Positions 54,372-64,000 of a DNA stretch of 64,000 bases are shown piece after piece (within the stretch, counting starts at the first letter, position 1; each line of letters begins with the position of its first letter). Origin of the DNA: Gammaproteobacteria bacterium 28-57-27 (GTDB lineage: Bacteria; Pseudomonadota; Gammaproteobacteria; Halothiobacillales; Halothiobacillaceae); assembly GCA_002281735.1 (NCBI GenBank), contig NCGK01000006.1:1-64000 (forward strand), in the 5' to 3' direction. The notes under the pieces are model-generated. The model was not told where the DNA came from. It ran no database searches and saw only the letters and a program-made list of their open reading frames with translations. Both the position numbers and the translations under genes were made by a program.

Positions 54372-54636
54372 CATCATCTCCTCGTCATGCCCGGACATCG
54401 GGCGAAGCTTGTTGTGAACGCCATGTGACATTGATACCACTAGACCTGATGAATGCCAAGTGCCGTTAACAACTGCTGCTCAATATGCCAAAGCCCAGTA
54501 CGTCTCCCCTGATAGGAAAATGCGGCACGTTCCCGCATAATTCGGAAAGAAACCCATACCGCGATGGCAAGCAACTTGCATAAGCCACTGGGCATAACCA
54601 ACTTAGCCTTTGAGATGTATTTGGAGTGTTTGCCGC

Positions 54637-57303
54637 ATGACAACGAATTATCAGGACATGGATCCGCAAGAATCACAAGAATGGCTGGATGCACTCGCTG
54701 CGGTCATCGAGTTTGAAGGCAGTGAAAAAGCCCAACACCTGATCGCCTCGCTCATTGAGGCCGCACGCAAACACGGCATCGACACGCCCTACAGCGCCAA
54801 CACTCCCTACATCAACACCATTACCAAAGAAGAACAGCCCGTCTATCCAGGTGACCTGCGCCTTGAACAACGCCTGCGCGCCCTGATTCGCTGGAACGCC
54901 ATGGCGATGGTGGTCAAGGCCAACAAGGCGCATGACGGCATCGGCGGTCATATTGGTAGCTATGCCTCGTCGTCCACCTTGTACGAAGTCGGCTTCAACC
55001 ATTTCTTCAAGGGTCCGGATCACTCCGAAGGGGCTGATATGGTGTTCTTCCAAGGACATATCGCCCCCGGTATTTACGCCCGCGCCTTCCTGGAAGGTCG
55101 TCTGGACGAAGAGCATTTGCTCAACTTCCGCCAAGAAGTCGATGGCAAGGGCATCGCTTCCTACCCCCACCCGTGGACGATGCGTGATTTTTGGCAATTC
55201 CCCACCGTTTCCATGGGCTTGGGACCATTGATGGCGATTTACCAGGCGCGCTTCATGAAATACATGGATGCGCGCGGCCTCGCTCCGGCCAACAGCCGCA
55301 AGGTTTGGGCGTTCTTGGGCGACGGTGAAATGGACGAACCCGAGTCCCTCGGCGCGATTGGCTTGGCGGTGCGCGAAGAACTCGACAACCTTATCTTCGT
55401 CATCAACTGCAACCTGCAACGCCTTGATGGCCCGGTGCGCGGCAATGGCAAGATCATCCAGGAACTTGAATCGAATTTCCGTGGCGTCGGCTGGAATGTG
55501 TACAAGGTGATCTGGGGCAGCGGCTGGGACAGCCTGCTGGAAAACGACCACTCCGGCAAGCTAATGCAACTCATGATGGAAACCGTGGACGGCGAATACC
55601 AGTCATTCAAGAGCAATAACGGTGCGCATGTACGCAAGCAATTCTTCGGCAAATATCCGGAAACGCTCAAACTGGTCGAGCACATGACCGACGACGAGAT
55701 TTTCAATCTCACCCGTGGCGGCCACAGCCCGCGCAAACTCTATGCCGCCTACCAAGCCGCCAACGCGAGCAAGGGCAAGCCCACGGTCATCCTCGCCAAG
55801 ACCATCAAAGGTTACGGCATGGGGCCATATGGTGAAGGCTCTATGGCCGTGCATTCACAGAAAAAGCTCGACCATGATGGTCTGAAGTATTTCCGCGACC
55901 GCTTCAGTGTGCCCATCTCCGACGAGCAGCTTGAGCATGAAATTCCGTTCTACCGTCCCACGGCAGACAGCGAAGTCATGCAATACATGCAAGCCCACCG
56001 CAAAGAGCTTGGTGGCTACTTGCCCAGCCGTCGCGATGCGGCACCATCTCTGCCCATCCCTGCGCTCAGTACATTCGAGAGCTTGTTGCAATCCACCGGC
56101 GACCGCGAAATGTCCACCACCATGGTGTTTGGCCGTCTGCTGGCACTGCTCCTGCGCGACAAGACCTTGGGCAAGCGCGTGGTACCGATCATCCCGGACG
56201 AGGCGCGCACCTTCGGCCTGGAAGGCCTGTTCCGCCAAGTCGGTATTTACGATCCGGCAGGCCAGCTCTACGAGCCGGTCGATTCCAATCAGGTCATGTG
56301 GTACAAGCAATGCGCCAATGGTCAGGTGCTACAAGAAGGCATCAACGAAGCCGGCTCGATGGCCAGCTGGATTGCCGCCGCCACCGCCTACGCCAACCAC
56401 GGCGTGGCCATGATCCCGTTCTACATCTACTACTCGATGTTCGGCTATCAGCGCATCGGCGATCTGGCTTGGGCGGCGGGCGACATTCAGGCACGCGGCT
56501 TCCTTATCGGTGCCACCGCCGGACGCACCACGCTGGCAGGTGAGGGCTTACAACACCAGGACGGCCACAACCTGCTCGCCTTCGGACAGATTCCGAACTG
56601 CATCAGTTACGATCCTACCTTCGCCTATGAAATGACCGTGATTGTGCATGACGGCCTCAAGCGCATGTTCGAGAACCACGAGCATGTGTACTACTACGTT
56701 ACCGCCATGAACGAAAACTACACCCATCCGGCCATGCCGGAAGGTGCCGAAGCCGGCATTCTCAAGGGGCTGTATAGCTCTTCGAAAAGCACCAGCAAGC
56801 ACAAGGCACATGCACAATTGATGGGCGCTGGCACCATCCTGCGCGAAGTGATTGCCGCCGCCGCCATGCTTGAAGCCGAATGGGAGGTCAGCGTGGATGT
56901 GTGGTCGGCCACCAGCTTCAACCTGCTGCAGCGCGAGGGCGTGGATTGCGAGCGCTGGAACACCCGCCATCCCGAAGCCGAAGCACGCGTGCCCTATGCC
57001 ACTCAAACGCTTGCTGCAACGCAAGGCCCCATCATTGCCGCCACCGACTATGTGCGCGCTGTGCCAGAACAAATTCGTGCCTACTTGCCCGGCAAGCGTT
57101 ACGTCACCCTCGGCACCGACGGCTTTGGTCGCTCGGACACCCGCGAGGCGCTGCGCCGCTTCTTTGAAGTCGATCGCTGGAACATCGTGATCACCACACT
57201 CAAGGCATTGGCCGATGAGGGCATGCTTCCTGCCGGCAAGGTTTCTGAAGCCATCAAGAAATACGCTATTGATGCAGACAAGCCTAATCCGATGACTGTT
57301 TAA
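54637..57303 (+). CDS. aceE: Pyruvate dehydrogenase E1 component (homodimeric)
   Basis: ThDP enzyme decarboxylating pyruvate and acetylating the E2 lipoyl group. 888 aa (E. coli 887). 'DMDPQESQEWLDALAAVIEFEG' is the typical start. ThDP motif 'FLGDGEMDEPESLGAIGLA...NLIFVINCNLQRLDGPV', 'TRGGHSPRKLYAAYQAA', 'IIPDEARTFGLEGLFRQVGIYD', 'MIPFYIYYSMFGYQRIGDLAWAAGD' and 'VTLGTDGFGRSDTREALRRFF' are all present. ATG 54637 is preferred to 54610; GGAG is upstream. First gene of the aceE-aceF-lpd operon. Confidence 0.98.
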   Translation: MTTNYQDMDPQESQEWLDALAAVIEFEGSEKAQHLIASLIEAARKHGIDTPYSANTPYINTITKEEQPVYPGDLRLEQRLRALIRWNAMAMVVKANKAHDGIGGHIGSYASSSTLYEVGFNHFFKGPDHSEGADMVFFQGHIAPGIYARAFLEGRLDEEHLLNFRQEVDGKGIASYPHPWTMRDFWQFPTVSMGLGPLMAIYQARFMKYMDARGLAPANSRKVWAFLGDGEMDEPESLGAIGLAVREELDNLIFVINCNLQRLDGPVRGNGKIIQELESNFRGVGWNVYKVIWGSGWDSLLENDHSGKLMQLMMETVDGEYQSFKSNNGAHVRKQFFGKYPETLKLVEHMTDDEIFNLTRGGHSPRKLYAAYQAANASKGKPTVILAKTIKGYGMGPYGEGSMAVHSQKKLDHDGLKYFRDRFSVPISDEQLEHEIPFYRPTADSEVMQYMQAHRKELGGYLPSRRDAAPSLPIPALSTFESLLQSTGDREMSTTMVFGRLLALLLRDKTLGKRVVPIIPDEARTFGLEGLFRQVGIYDPAGQLYEPVDSNQVMWYKQCANGQVLQEGINEAGSMASWIAAATAYANHGVAMIPFYIYYSMFGYQRIGDLAWAAGDIQARGFLIGATAGRTTLAGEGLQHQDGHNLLAFGQIPNCISYDPTFAYEMTVIVHDGLKRMFENHEHVYYYVTAMNENYTHPAMPEGAEAGILKGLYSSSKSTSKHKAHAQLMGAGTILREVIAAAAMLEAEWEVSVDVWSATSFNLLQREGVDCERWNTRHPEAEARVPYATQTLAATQGPIIAATDYVRAVPEQIRAYLPGKRYVTLGTDGFGRSDTREALRRFFEVDRWNIVITTLKALADEGMLPAGKVSEAIKKYAIDADKPNPMTV

Positions 57304-57341
57304 GAACACCTTTTAACGACTTCACAGAGGCATTAAAGCGT

Positions 57342-58664
57342 ATGGGCATGCTGAAATTCATACTGCCGGATATCGGCAATTACAAAGATATTCCCGTGAT
57401 TGAAATTCTTGTGAATGAGGGAGATACAGTTGACAAAGACCAGTCCATCCTGACCCTCGAGTCCGACAAGGCCACCATGGAAATCCCCGCACCGTTTGCC
57501 GGCGTGGTGCGTAATATCCAGGTCAAGCTGGAGCAGAAGATCAATCAAGGCGACTGGATTTGCGATATTGAAACTACGGCTGAGGCAGCGGCTTCCGCGC
57601 CCGCCGCAGTTGCGGAAGCACCTGCAGCTCCAGCTTCATCGGTAAACGAAGCACCCAAGCCCGCCCCTGCACCGCTAGCAGCGCCTCAGCAAGCGGCCCC
57701 GACTCCTACAGACAAGCCGGTCAACGCCCCCAGTCTTGGTGCGAAATACCACGCCTCACCCTCAGTGCGCGCCTATGCACGTCAGCTTGGGGTTGAGCTG
57801 CAACACGTGGTCGGCACCGGCGCCAACGGCCGCATCCAAACCACGGATGTCGAAGGCTATATCAAGGCAATCATGCAGGGCGACAAGCCCGCGCCCAAGG
57901 CTGCCGCCGAATCCGCAAGCACAGGTTCCGGCATTCCGCCGGTTCCGGTCATCGACTTCACACCTTTCGGCGCAACCGAACAGGTCGAACTTTCGCGCAT
58001 CAAGAAACTCTCCGGCAAGCACCTCGCCGCCTGCTGGCTGAATATCCCGCATGTGACTCAGTTCGATGAGGCCGACATTACCGAGCTGGAAGACTTCCGT
58101 GCCAGTCTGAAAACCCGCGCTGAAAAAGCCGGGGTCAAAATGACACCGCTGCCCTTCGTGATGAAAGCCGTGGTGCAGGCACTCAAGGAATTCCCGCACT
58201 TCAATGCCTCCTTGAGCCCCGATAGCGGCAGCCTCGTGTTGAAAAAATACTTCAACCTTGGCGTTGCGGTCGATACACCCAATGGCTTAGTCGTGCCGGT
58301 GGTGCGCAATGTCGATCAGAAAGGCTTGTTTGAGCTGGCACGCGAGCTGGGCGAACTCAGCCAGCGCGCGCGTGATGGCAAGCTCTCGCCCACCGATATG
58401 TCCGGCGGCTGCTTCAGCATTTCCAGCCTCGGTGGCATTGGTGGCACGCAGTTCACCCCGATTGTGAACGCGCCCGAAGTCGCCATCCTCGGGCTGTCCA
58501 AGGCCAAAATGACACCAGTGTGGAACGGTGCGAGCTTTGAGCCGCGCCTGATCCTGCCGTTCTCGGTGTCGTATGACCACCGTGTCATCGACGGCGCACA
58601 AGGCGTACGATTCACCACACGTTTGAGCCAGTTACTGCGCGATTTGCGCGAAATGCTGATTTAA
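57342..58664 (+). CDS. aceF: Pyruvate dehydrogenase E2 (dihydrolipoyl acetyltransferase), single lipoyl domain
   Basis: 440 aa. One lipoyl domain (1-75) with the lipoyl Lys in 'ESDKATMEIP', an Ala/Pro-rich linker, then the E1/E3-binding domain ('ASPSVRAYARQLGVELQHVVGTGANGRIQTTDV'). The catalytic domain ends 'FSVSYDHRVIDGAQGVRF' with the HRxxDG active-site motif. E. coli AceF has three lipoyl domains; here one is present, and a further one is carried by E3. Confidence 0.97.
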   Translation: MGMLKFILPDIGNYKDIPVIEILVNEGDTVDKDQSILTLESDKATMEIPAPFAGVVRNIQVKLEQKINQGDWICDIETTAEAAASAPAAVAEAPAAPASSVNEAPKPAPAPLAAPQQAAPTPTDKPVNAPSLGAKYHASPSVRAYARQLGVELQHVVGTGANGRIQTTDVEGYIKAIMQGDKPAPKAAAESASTGSGIPPVPVIDFTPFGATEQVELSRIKKLSGKHLAACWLNIPHVTQFDEADITELEDFRASLKTRAEKAGVKMTPLPFVMKAVVQALKEFPHFNASLSPDSGSLVLKKYFNLGVAVDTPNGLVVPVVRNVDQKGLFELARELGELSQRARDGKLSPTDMSGGCFSISSLGGIGGTQFTPIVNAPEVAILGLSKAKMTPVWNGASFEPRLILPFSVSYDHRVIDGAQGVRFTTRLSQLLRDLREMLI

Positions 58665-58676
58665 GGGAGCACGATC

Positions 58677-60440
58677 ATGGCCACAATTGAAACCATCCTG
58701 CTGCCCGATGTCGGCAATTTCGACCAGATTCCGGTGATTGAAATCCTCGCTCAACCGGGCGAGGCGATTGAGAAAGACCAGTCTTTACTCACACTGGAAA
58801 CCGACAAGGCCACCATGGAAATCCCCGCGCCCATGGCGGGTGTTCTGGTGGAATGGTTGGTCAAGCTCGGTGACAAACTCAGCAAGGGCATGCCGATTGC
58901 GACGTTTGAACTGGCCGGCGCAAGTGCGAGCACTTCCGCAGCGCAAGCCAGCGCAGCCCCCACCGTTGCCGTGGCGCCTGAAAAAGCACCCGTCGCGGTT
59001 ACTGAGGAGGTCAAGCTACCCACTGCCGACATCACTTGCGATGTTCTCGTCCTCGGCGCGGGCCCCGGCGGCTATACCGCAGCCTTCCGCGCGGCTGACC
59101 TGGGTAAAAATGTCGTCCTTATCGAAAAAGAGCCGGTTCTCGGCGGCGTATGCCTGAATGTCGGCTGCATCCCTTCCAAAGCCTTGCTACATGTATCGCA
59201 AGTGATGAACGAAACCCGCGAGATGTCCGAACATGGCGTCACCTTTGCTGAACCGGCTGTGGATCTCGACAAACTGCGTGGCTTCAAAAACAGCGTAATC
59301 AAAAAGCTGACCGGCGGCCTGGTGCAACTGGCCAAGCAGCGCAAGGTACAGGTGGTGACTGGCGAAGGCCGCTTCACCTCGCCACATAGTGTGGCCGTGA
59401 CCAGCGCTGACGGCGTAAAAACGATCGCTTTTGAGCACGCCATTATCGCAGCGGGTTCACGTCCGGTGCATCTGCCCTTCATTCCGCACGATGACCCGCG
59501 CGTGATCGACTCCACCGGCGCGCTTGAACTGGCTGACATTCCCAAGCGCATGCTGGTGATTGGCGGTGGCATTATCGGGCTGGAAATGGCGCAGGTTTAC
59601 GACGCACTGGGTACCAAAATCACCATCGTTGAACTGGCGGACAACATCGTTCCCGGTGCCGATAAAGACATCGTCATGCCGCTGCTTAAGCGCATCAAAA
59701 AGCGTTACGAAAACATCTTCCTTGGTGCCAAAGTCACCGCGGTCAAAGCCACGCCAGAAGGCTTGGTGGTTAACTTTGAAGGCAAAGGCGCCCCCGAGTC
59801 CGACATCTTCGACAAGGTGCTGGTCGCGGTCGGACGCATCCCCAATGGCAAGCTGATTGACGCTGACAAGGCTGGTGTGGAGGTCAACGAACGCGGCTTT
59901 ATCCCCGCCGATGCGCGCCTGCGCACCAATGTGGCGCATATCCACGCCATTGGCGACATCATCGGCCAGCCGATGTTGGCGCACAAAGCCGTACATGAAG
60001 GCAAGGTCGCCGCCGAAGTCATCAGCGGCATGGCCTCCGCCTTCACGCCGATCAGCATCCCCGGCGTGGCCTACACTGACCCCGAAATCGCTTGGGTGGG
60101 CAAAACCGAAGACGAGCTCAAGCGCGACGGCGTGGCGTATGAAAAAGGCGCATTTCCGTGGATGGCCTCTGGACGCTCGCTTTCCATCGGACGTGACGAA
60201 GGTATGACCAAGGCGCTGTTCTGCGCCGAAACCCACCGTTTGCTCGGCGTGGGCATCGTCGGCACCAATGCGGGCGAGTTGATTGCCGAGGCCACCTTGG
60301 CGCTGGAAATGGGCGCGGACATGACCGACATCGGTCTGACCATCCATCCGCATCCCACGCTTTCAGAAACCCTGGGGCTGGCTGCGGAAATGGCCGAGGG
60401 CACCATTACCGACCTGCTGCCGCCGAAAAAGCGAGGCTAA
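58677..60440 (+). CDS. lpd: Dihydrolipoyl dehydrogenase (E3) with N-terminal lipoyl domain
   Basis: 587 aa. Residues 1-80 are a lipoyl domain ('LPDVGNFDQIPVIEILAQPG', lipoyl Lys in 'ETDKATMEIP') very like that of the upstream E2. After an Ala-rich linker the FAD domain starts 'DVLVLGAGPGGYTAAFRAADLG'. The redox-active disulfide is 'GGVCLNVGCIPSKALLH', NAD binding 'MLVIGGGIIGLEMAQVYDALG', and the His-Glu dyad region 'TIHPHPTLSETLGLAAE'. The lipoylated E3 form is known from Neisseria and other beta/gammaproteobacteria. Confidence 0.97.
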   Translation: MATIETILLPDVGNFDQIPVIEILAQPGEAIEKDQSLLTLETDKATMEIPAPMAGVLVEWLVKLGDKLSKGMPIATFELAGASASTSAAQASAAPTVAVAPEKAPVAVTEEVKLPTADITCDVLVLGAGPGGYTAAFRAADLGKNVVLIEKEPVLGGVCLNVGCIPSKALLHVSQVMNETREMSEHGVTFAEPAVDLDKLRGFKNSVIKKLTGGLVQLAKQRKVQVVTGEGRFTSPHSVAVTSADGVKTIAFEHAIIAAGSRPVHLPFIPHDDPRVIDSTGALELADIPKRMLVIGGGIIGLEMAQVYDALGTKITIVELADNIVPGADKDIVMPLLKRIKKRYENIFLGAKVTAVKATPEGLVVNFEGKGAPESDIFDKVLVAVGRIPNGKLIDADKAGVEVNERGFIPADARLRTNVAHIHAIGDIIGQPMLAHKAVHEGKVAAEVISGMASAFTPISIPGVAYTDPEIAWVGKTEDELKRDGVAYEKGAFPWMASGRSLSIGRDEGMTKALFCAETHRLLGVGIVGTNAGELIAEATLALEMGADMTDIGLTIHPHPTLSETLGLAAEMAEGTITDLLPPKKRG

Positions 60441-60449
60441 TCCACGCCC

Positions 60450-61247
60450 ATGGATCTACTCGCCCTAGGAACCTATGCCCTGCTTGGAATCTTTGCCGGA
60501 CTGATGGCCGGGATGCTCGGTATTGGCGGCGGTTTGATTATCGTGCCGATTCTGCTCTGGCTATTCTCGCTGCAAGGCAATGTTCCCGTCGATATCATGA
60601 TGCAGGTCGCAGTTGGTACCTCACTGGCCACCATCATTCTCACCTCCATCGGTTCGGTTTGGACTCATCATCTAAAAGGCGCGGTGGACTGGGATATTGT
60701 GCGTCTCATGCTGCTGGGGCTGCTCATCGGTTCAGTGTCCGGTTCTTATCTTGCACACCACATACCGAGCGACCTGCTGAAAAGGATTTTTGGCGCGCTG
60801 GAAATTCTTATTGCCATCAATATGGCTTTTGGCCGCCCGCCCGCCGCGTCGCGTCATCTCCCCGGCTTGCCGGGCATGACGCTTGCGGGGATTGTGGTCG
60901 GCGCCATCAGCTCGCTGATGGGTATGGGCGGCGGCGCTGTCTCCACACCATTCTTCGTATGGTGCAATACCGCCATGCAGCGTGCCATCGCGACTTCGGC
61001 GGCTCTCGGCTTGCCCGCAGCCATCGCGGGCACGGCGGCTTATGTTCTCACTGGGCTCAGCATACCGAACCTGCCAGCGATGAGCTTGGGCTATGTGTAT
61101 CTTCCCGCTTGGCTGAGCATCGGTGTCATGAGCATTGTATTTGCCGTGTTTGGGGCGAAGTTAACGCATATCTTGCCGGTCAGCGTGCTGAAAAAAGTCT
61201 TCGCCCTGCTCTTGCTCGTATTGGGCATCAAAATGTTGTTGTTTTGA
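60450..61247 (+). CDS. TauE/SafE family sulfite/anion exporter
   Basis: 265 aa polytopic membrane protein, about eight segments. '[25 protein letters not shown]' and '[21 protein letters not shown]' are the two characteristic repeats of the TauE/SafE family. Known members move sulfite, sulfoacetate or other sulfonates; the substrate here is unknown. It starts 9 bases after lpd and ends one base before aroK, so it may be expressed with either. Confidence 0.88.
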   Translation: MDLLALGTYALLGIFAGLMAGMLGIGGGLIIVPILLWLFSLQGNVPVDIMMQVAVGTSLATIILTSIGSVWTHHLKGAVDWDIVRLMLLGLLIGSVSGSYLAHHIPSDLLKRIFGALEILIAINMAFGRPPAASRHLPGLPGMTLAGIVVGAISSLMGMGGGAVSTPFFVWCNTAMQRAIATSAALGLPAAIAGTAAYVLTGLSIPNLPAMSLGYVYLPAWLSIGVMSIVFAVFGAKLTHILPVSVLKKVFALLLLVLGIKMLLF

Positions 61248-61248
61248 G

Positions 61249-61776
61249 ATGCGTGAAAGTATTTTTCTGGTTGGCCCGATGGGCGCGGGCAAGTCCACCA
61301 GCGGACGCTTGCTGGCACGCACACTGGGCATGCGATTTATCGACAGCGATAAAATCATCGAGCAACGCACGGGTGCCAGTATTCCGTTGATTTTTGAAGT
61401 CGAAGGCGAAGCCGGTTTTCGTCAACGCGAGAAAGCGGTGATTGATGAGCTCAGCCAACTGCACGGCATCGTGCTTGCCACAGGTGGCGGTTCGGTTTTA
61501 ATGCCCGAAAACCGCGAAGCACTGCATAATCGCGGCATTGTGGTCTATCTTTTCGCTTCGGTGGATCACCAAGTGGAACGCACAGCGCACGACCAAAATC
61601 GTCCGCTGTTGCAAACCGCTGATCGGCGTGGCACTTTGCAAAACCTGATGCAGATTCGTGACCCGCTGTATCGGCAAACCGCCCATCTGGTAATTGAAAC
61701 CGATCGACTGATTCCAAAATTTGTCGTGCAGCGCATCTTGCGCGGTTTACACATGGACACTAATCAAGGCCGCTGA
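61249..61776 (+). CDS. aroK: Shikimate kinase
   Basis: 175 aa. Walker A '[20 protein letters not shown]', shikimate-binding '[32 protein letters not shown]', '[10 protein letters not shown]' and the lid '[16 protein letters not shown]'. Phosphorylates shikimate in aromatic amino acid synthesis. One-base spacing from the upstream exporter; aroB follows 40 bases later. Confidence 0.97.
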   Translation: MRESIFLVGPMGAGKSTSGRLLARTLGMRFIDSDKIIEQRTGASIPLIFEVEGEAGFRQREKAVIDELSQLHGIVLATGGGSVLMPENREALHNRGIVVYLFASVDHQVERTAHDQNRPLLQTADRRGTLQNLMQIRDPLYRQTAHLVIETDRLIPKFVVQRILRGLHMDTNQGR

Positions 61777-61816
61777 CGCGAGTTAATACCCGATATCATG
61801 ACCGGAAAGGACATTT

Positions 61817-62935
61817 ATGCAGACATTGCACGTTGACCTTGGCGAGCGCAGTTACCCCATCCACATTGGACAGGGTCTGCTTGATAACAGCGCCCTATTA
61901 CGTGAAGCCATTGTCGGCAGCAGCGCGCTCGTCGTCACCAACAACACGGTCGCCCCGCTGTACCGTCAAAAGCTCGACGCCGCACTAACAGGTTTGAAAA
62001 GCGCCACTGTCGTATTGCCCGATGGCGAGGCCTACAAATCCATTGCCAGTCTGCAAACTATCTGGGATGCGCTTATCGAAGGGCGTTTTGATCGCAACAC
62101 CACGCTGATTGCCCTTGGTGGTGGCGTGATCGGCGACATCACCGGCTTCGCAGCGGCCAGCTACCAGCGCGGCGTGAATTTCATCCAGATTCCCACCACC
62201 CTGCTCTCGCAGGTGGACTCCTCGGTGGGCGGTAAAACCGGCATCAACCACCCCGGCGGCAAAAATATGCTCGGTGCATTCTGGCAGCCGCAAGTGGTGA
62301 TTGCCGACACCGACACACTAAATACCCTGCCCGACCGCGAGCTGTCCGCAGGCCTGGCCGAAGTCATTAAATACGGGCTGATTTATGACGAGGCTTTTTT
62401 GAGCTGGATTGAAGCCAATATCGAAGCCCTGCGCGCCCGCGACCCGCAAGCCTTGGCCTATGCCATCCGCCGCTCCTGTGAAATCAAGGCTGAAGTGGTC
62501 TCGCAGGATGAACGCGAAACCGGGCTGCGCGCCATCCTGAACCTCGGCCACACCTTCGGTCATGCGATTGAAAATGCCCAAGGCTATGGCAACTGGCTGC
62601 ACGGCGAAGCCGTGGGCACTGGCATGTGCATGGCGGCGCGCCTGTCAGAACTCGAAGGCTGCATCAGCGCTGCCGACGTGGCTCGCACTCGCCACATCAT
62701 CCAGCGCGCGGGACTGCCCACCCACGCGCCTGCAAATATGAGCTTGGAACAGTTCACCCACCTCATGGGCATCGACAAAAAAGTACTCGACGGAAAAATG
62801 CGCCTTATTCTGCTTAACCATATTGGCGAAGCCGCCGTGCGTGCGGACTTTTCTACCGATCATTTGCAACAATGCCTTGCCGAATTCACCACATCCCCCA
62901 CCCATGCCGAAACCCAAGCTGCGGAGAACTCGTAA
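61817..62935 (+). CDS. aroB: 3-dehydroquinate synthase
   Basis: 372 aa. NAD-binding and catalytic blocks '[20 protein letters not shown]', '[23 protein letters not shown]', '[30 protein letters not shown]' and '[30 protein letters not shown]' (zinc His). Makes dehydroquinate from DAHP, second step of the shikimate pathway. The damX-like gene starts one base after its stop. Confidence 0.97.
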   Translation: MQTLHVDLGERSYPIHIGQGLLDNSALLREAIVGSSALVVTNNTVAPLYRQKLDAALTGLKSATVVLPDGEAYKSIASLQTIWDALIEGRFDRNTTLIALGGGVIGDITGFAAASYQRGVNFIQIPTTLLSQVDSSVGGKTGINHPGGKNMLGAFWQPQVVIADTDTLNTLPDRELSAGLAEVIKYGLIYDEAFLSWIEANIEALRARDPQALAYAIRRSCEIKAEVVSQDERETGLRAILNLGHTFGHAIENAQGYGNWLHGEAVGTGMCMAARLSELEGCISAADVARTRHIIQRAGLPTHAPANMSLEQFTHLMGIDKKVLDGKMRLILLNHIGEAAVRADFSTDHLQQCLAEFTTSPTHAETQAAENS

Positions 62936-64000
62936 ATGTCTAGCCAGGATGCGCACGCGACCGCCCCTCTCGACCCTCTGATGGATGCCTCGTTCAGCGA
63001 GCCCTCCATGCAGGAGCGGGTGGAACTGATTACCCACCTGTTACGCCACAGTGATCGCCTGTTCACCATCATGAGCGACGATGCCACCGTGTTGAATGGC
63101 TTTAGCCACAAACTCACGCGCCACGACACCCAAGGGCTGCACTACGCCGAGGTTTATCCCAGCGCGGGCATGGATGCTGAAGACATTGTGATGCACCTTG
63201 CGCGCGCTTGGGGCGTAGAGGTTGATTTTGGCGAGACCGCCATGAACGCCCTATTCCAACGTCTACCCGCCATGCTAACCGAGCCGCGTCGCGCCGTAGC
63301 AATTATTCACCTTGCGGACACTCTACCGCCGATGATTCTGGACGGACTGATTGGCTTTGTGCAGCGCCTTGATGAACTTCTCGACGGGCGGGTGCGCCTG
63401 ATACTCACCGGCTCGTCGCTGCTCACTCAACGCATCGCCCCGATGCAAGCCTTGGGCGATGCTGGGCAAGTCTACGCCCTGCATCTGCAACCGCTTGCGT
63501 CTACGCCTATATCAGAGGGCTTTGTGAGCGCAGCAGCGGCAGCCGTGCTTGATCCGAGCGAAACCACACCCAACCCTCCGCCCCGCGTGAGCTCTAGCGC
63601 ATCTAGCCATGCAGGCAGCTCAAACACCGCGCGCGGCTTAATCTTTGGTGGCCTAGGTGTGTCCTTGCTCCTGGCCGTCGTGGTTGCCATGATTCTGCGC
63701 CCCGACGCACCCGAAACGCCCAAAGACACCACCGTCAGCATCCCGCTCAATCCCTCTCCACCCGAAACGCAATCCGAGCCAGCACCCGTTGCCGAGACGT
63801 CACCAGCTGCTGTTGAGCCCGTTGTGCAGAGCACGGCGGCTGCAATGCCCGTACCAGAAGCCGCCGCTATTGCGCAAACCGCACCTACCGCTCCCGCGCC
63901 AGCCACCTCGACCACGCAGCCGAATGCTACTCAACCGAGCGTTTACGCCCCGGTTCCGCCCAAGGCCGTCGAAGCCAAGTTAGTTGAAGCCCCTCACGTC
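62936..64000 (+). CDS. DamX-like cell division protein, 3' end outside window
   Basis: 355 residues are visible, ATG 62936, directly after aroB as in the aroK-aroB-damX order. The N-terminal 240 residues ('MQERVELITHLLRHSDRLFTIMSDD', 'AVAIIHLADTLPPMILDGLIGFVQRL', 'VRLILTGSSLL') look like an ExeA-type AAA ATPase. Its P-loop has decayed, with no GxxGxGK(S/T). A single membrane helix (LIFGGLGVSLLLAVVVAMIL, about 238-257) precedes a Pro/Ala-rich periplasmic stretch. A C-terminal SPOR domain is expected beyond the window end. DamX binds septal peptidoglycan in E. coli. Confidence 0.75.
   Translation, partial: MSSQDAHATAPLDPLMDASFSEPSMQERVELITHLLRHSDRLFTIMSDDATVLNGFSHKLTRHDTQGLHYAEVYPSAGMDAEDIVMHLARAWGVEVDFGETAMNALFQRLPAMLTEPRRAVAIIHLADTLPPMILDGLIGFVQRLDELLDGRVRLILTGSSLLTQRIAPMQALGDAGQVYALHLQPLASTPISEGFVSAAAAAVLDPSETTPNPPPRVSSSASSHAGSSNTARGLIFGGLGVSLLLAVVVAMILRPDAPETPKDTTVSIPLNPSPPETQSEPAPVAETSPAAVEPVVQSTAAAMPVPEAAAIAQTAPTAPAPATSTTQPNATQPSVYAPVPPKAVEAKLVEAPHV

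Overview
The window is a 64-kb piece of a moderately GC-rich proteobacterial chromosome. I infer the beta/gamma side from several signs: a compact ilvB-ilvH-ilvC-pssA-leuA operon, rdgC, a rimI gene next to a holD-like gene, aroK-aroB-damX order, a groESL operon under a perfect CIRCE operator, and an aceE-aceF-lpd operon whose E3 carries its own lipoyl domain. Gammaproteobacteria is my preferred guess, but no rRNA or tRNA gene is present to settle it.

Layout. 1-2.2 kb: 3' end of a large Ig-like repeat surface protein. 2.3-3.2 kb: REP hairpins around a frameshifted REP-associated tyrosine transposase. 3.2-7.4 kb (minus): folA, psiE-like, thyA, lgt, rlmI. 7.5-11.4 kb (plus): ornithine-lipid genes olsB-olsA, an exported DsrE-like protein, pyrC, rnt. 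11.4-12.0 kb: a 438-bp inverted repeat. 12.0-19.3 kb (minus): rimI, holD-like, then the branched-chain amino acid and phosphatidylserine operon. 19.5-24.9 kb (minus): an unknown exported protein, a FadL-family porin, a host-attachment-family protein, groESL. 25-32.3 kb: a REC-REC-degenerate GGDEF regulator, a YbfF-type hydrolase, a YdcH protein, pepN, rdgC.

From 32.4 to 51.5 kb the character changes to an accessory zone. It holds an AT-richer cluster of three tightly coupled unrecognised genes (the first with PD-(D/E)XK-like spacing), two PIN-toxin modules, a Fic protein, a glycosyltransferase, a second exported DsrE protein, an exosortase K-like enzyme with its likely single substrate, eutBC, a SIR2-HerA defence pair whose herA end is fused to the tail of a permease gene, and hipBA with three operator-like palindromes. 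CreBC follows. From 53.8 kb the housekeeping chromosome resumes: HPF/cold-shock fusion, aceE-aceF-lpd, a TauE-family exporter, aroK-aroB and the start of a damX-like gene.

The window is unusually rich in small dispersed repeats. At least five palindromic families share a GTAGG...CCTAC foot, the hallmark of RAYT-mobilised REPs. Others have MITE-like terminal inverted repeats (ATTGATCCGGC and TAGGACTTACGCA). At 40.2-40.5 kb three families are nested inside one another. Several genes (xrtK-like, eutC, fic) end inside repeat sequence. The three-gene cluster at 32.6-35.4 kb is the best candidate for an undescribed system.
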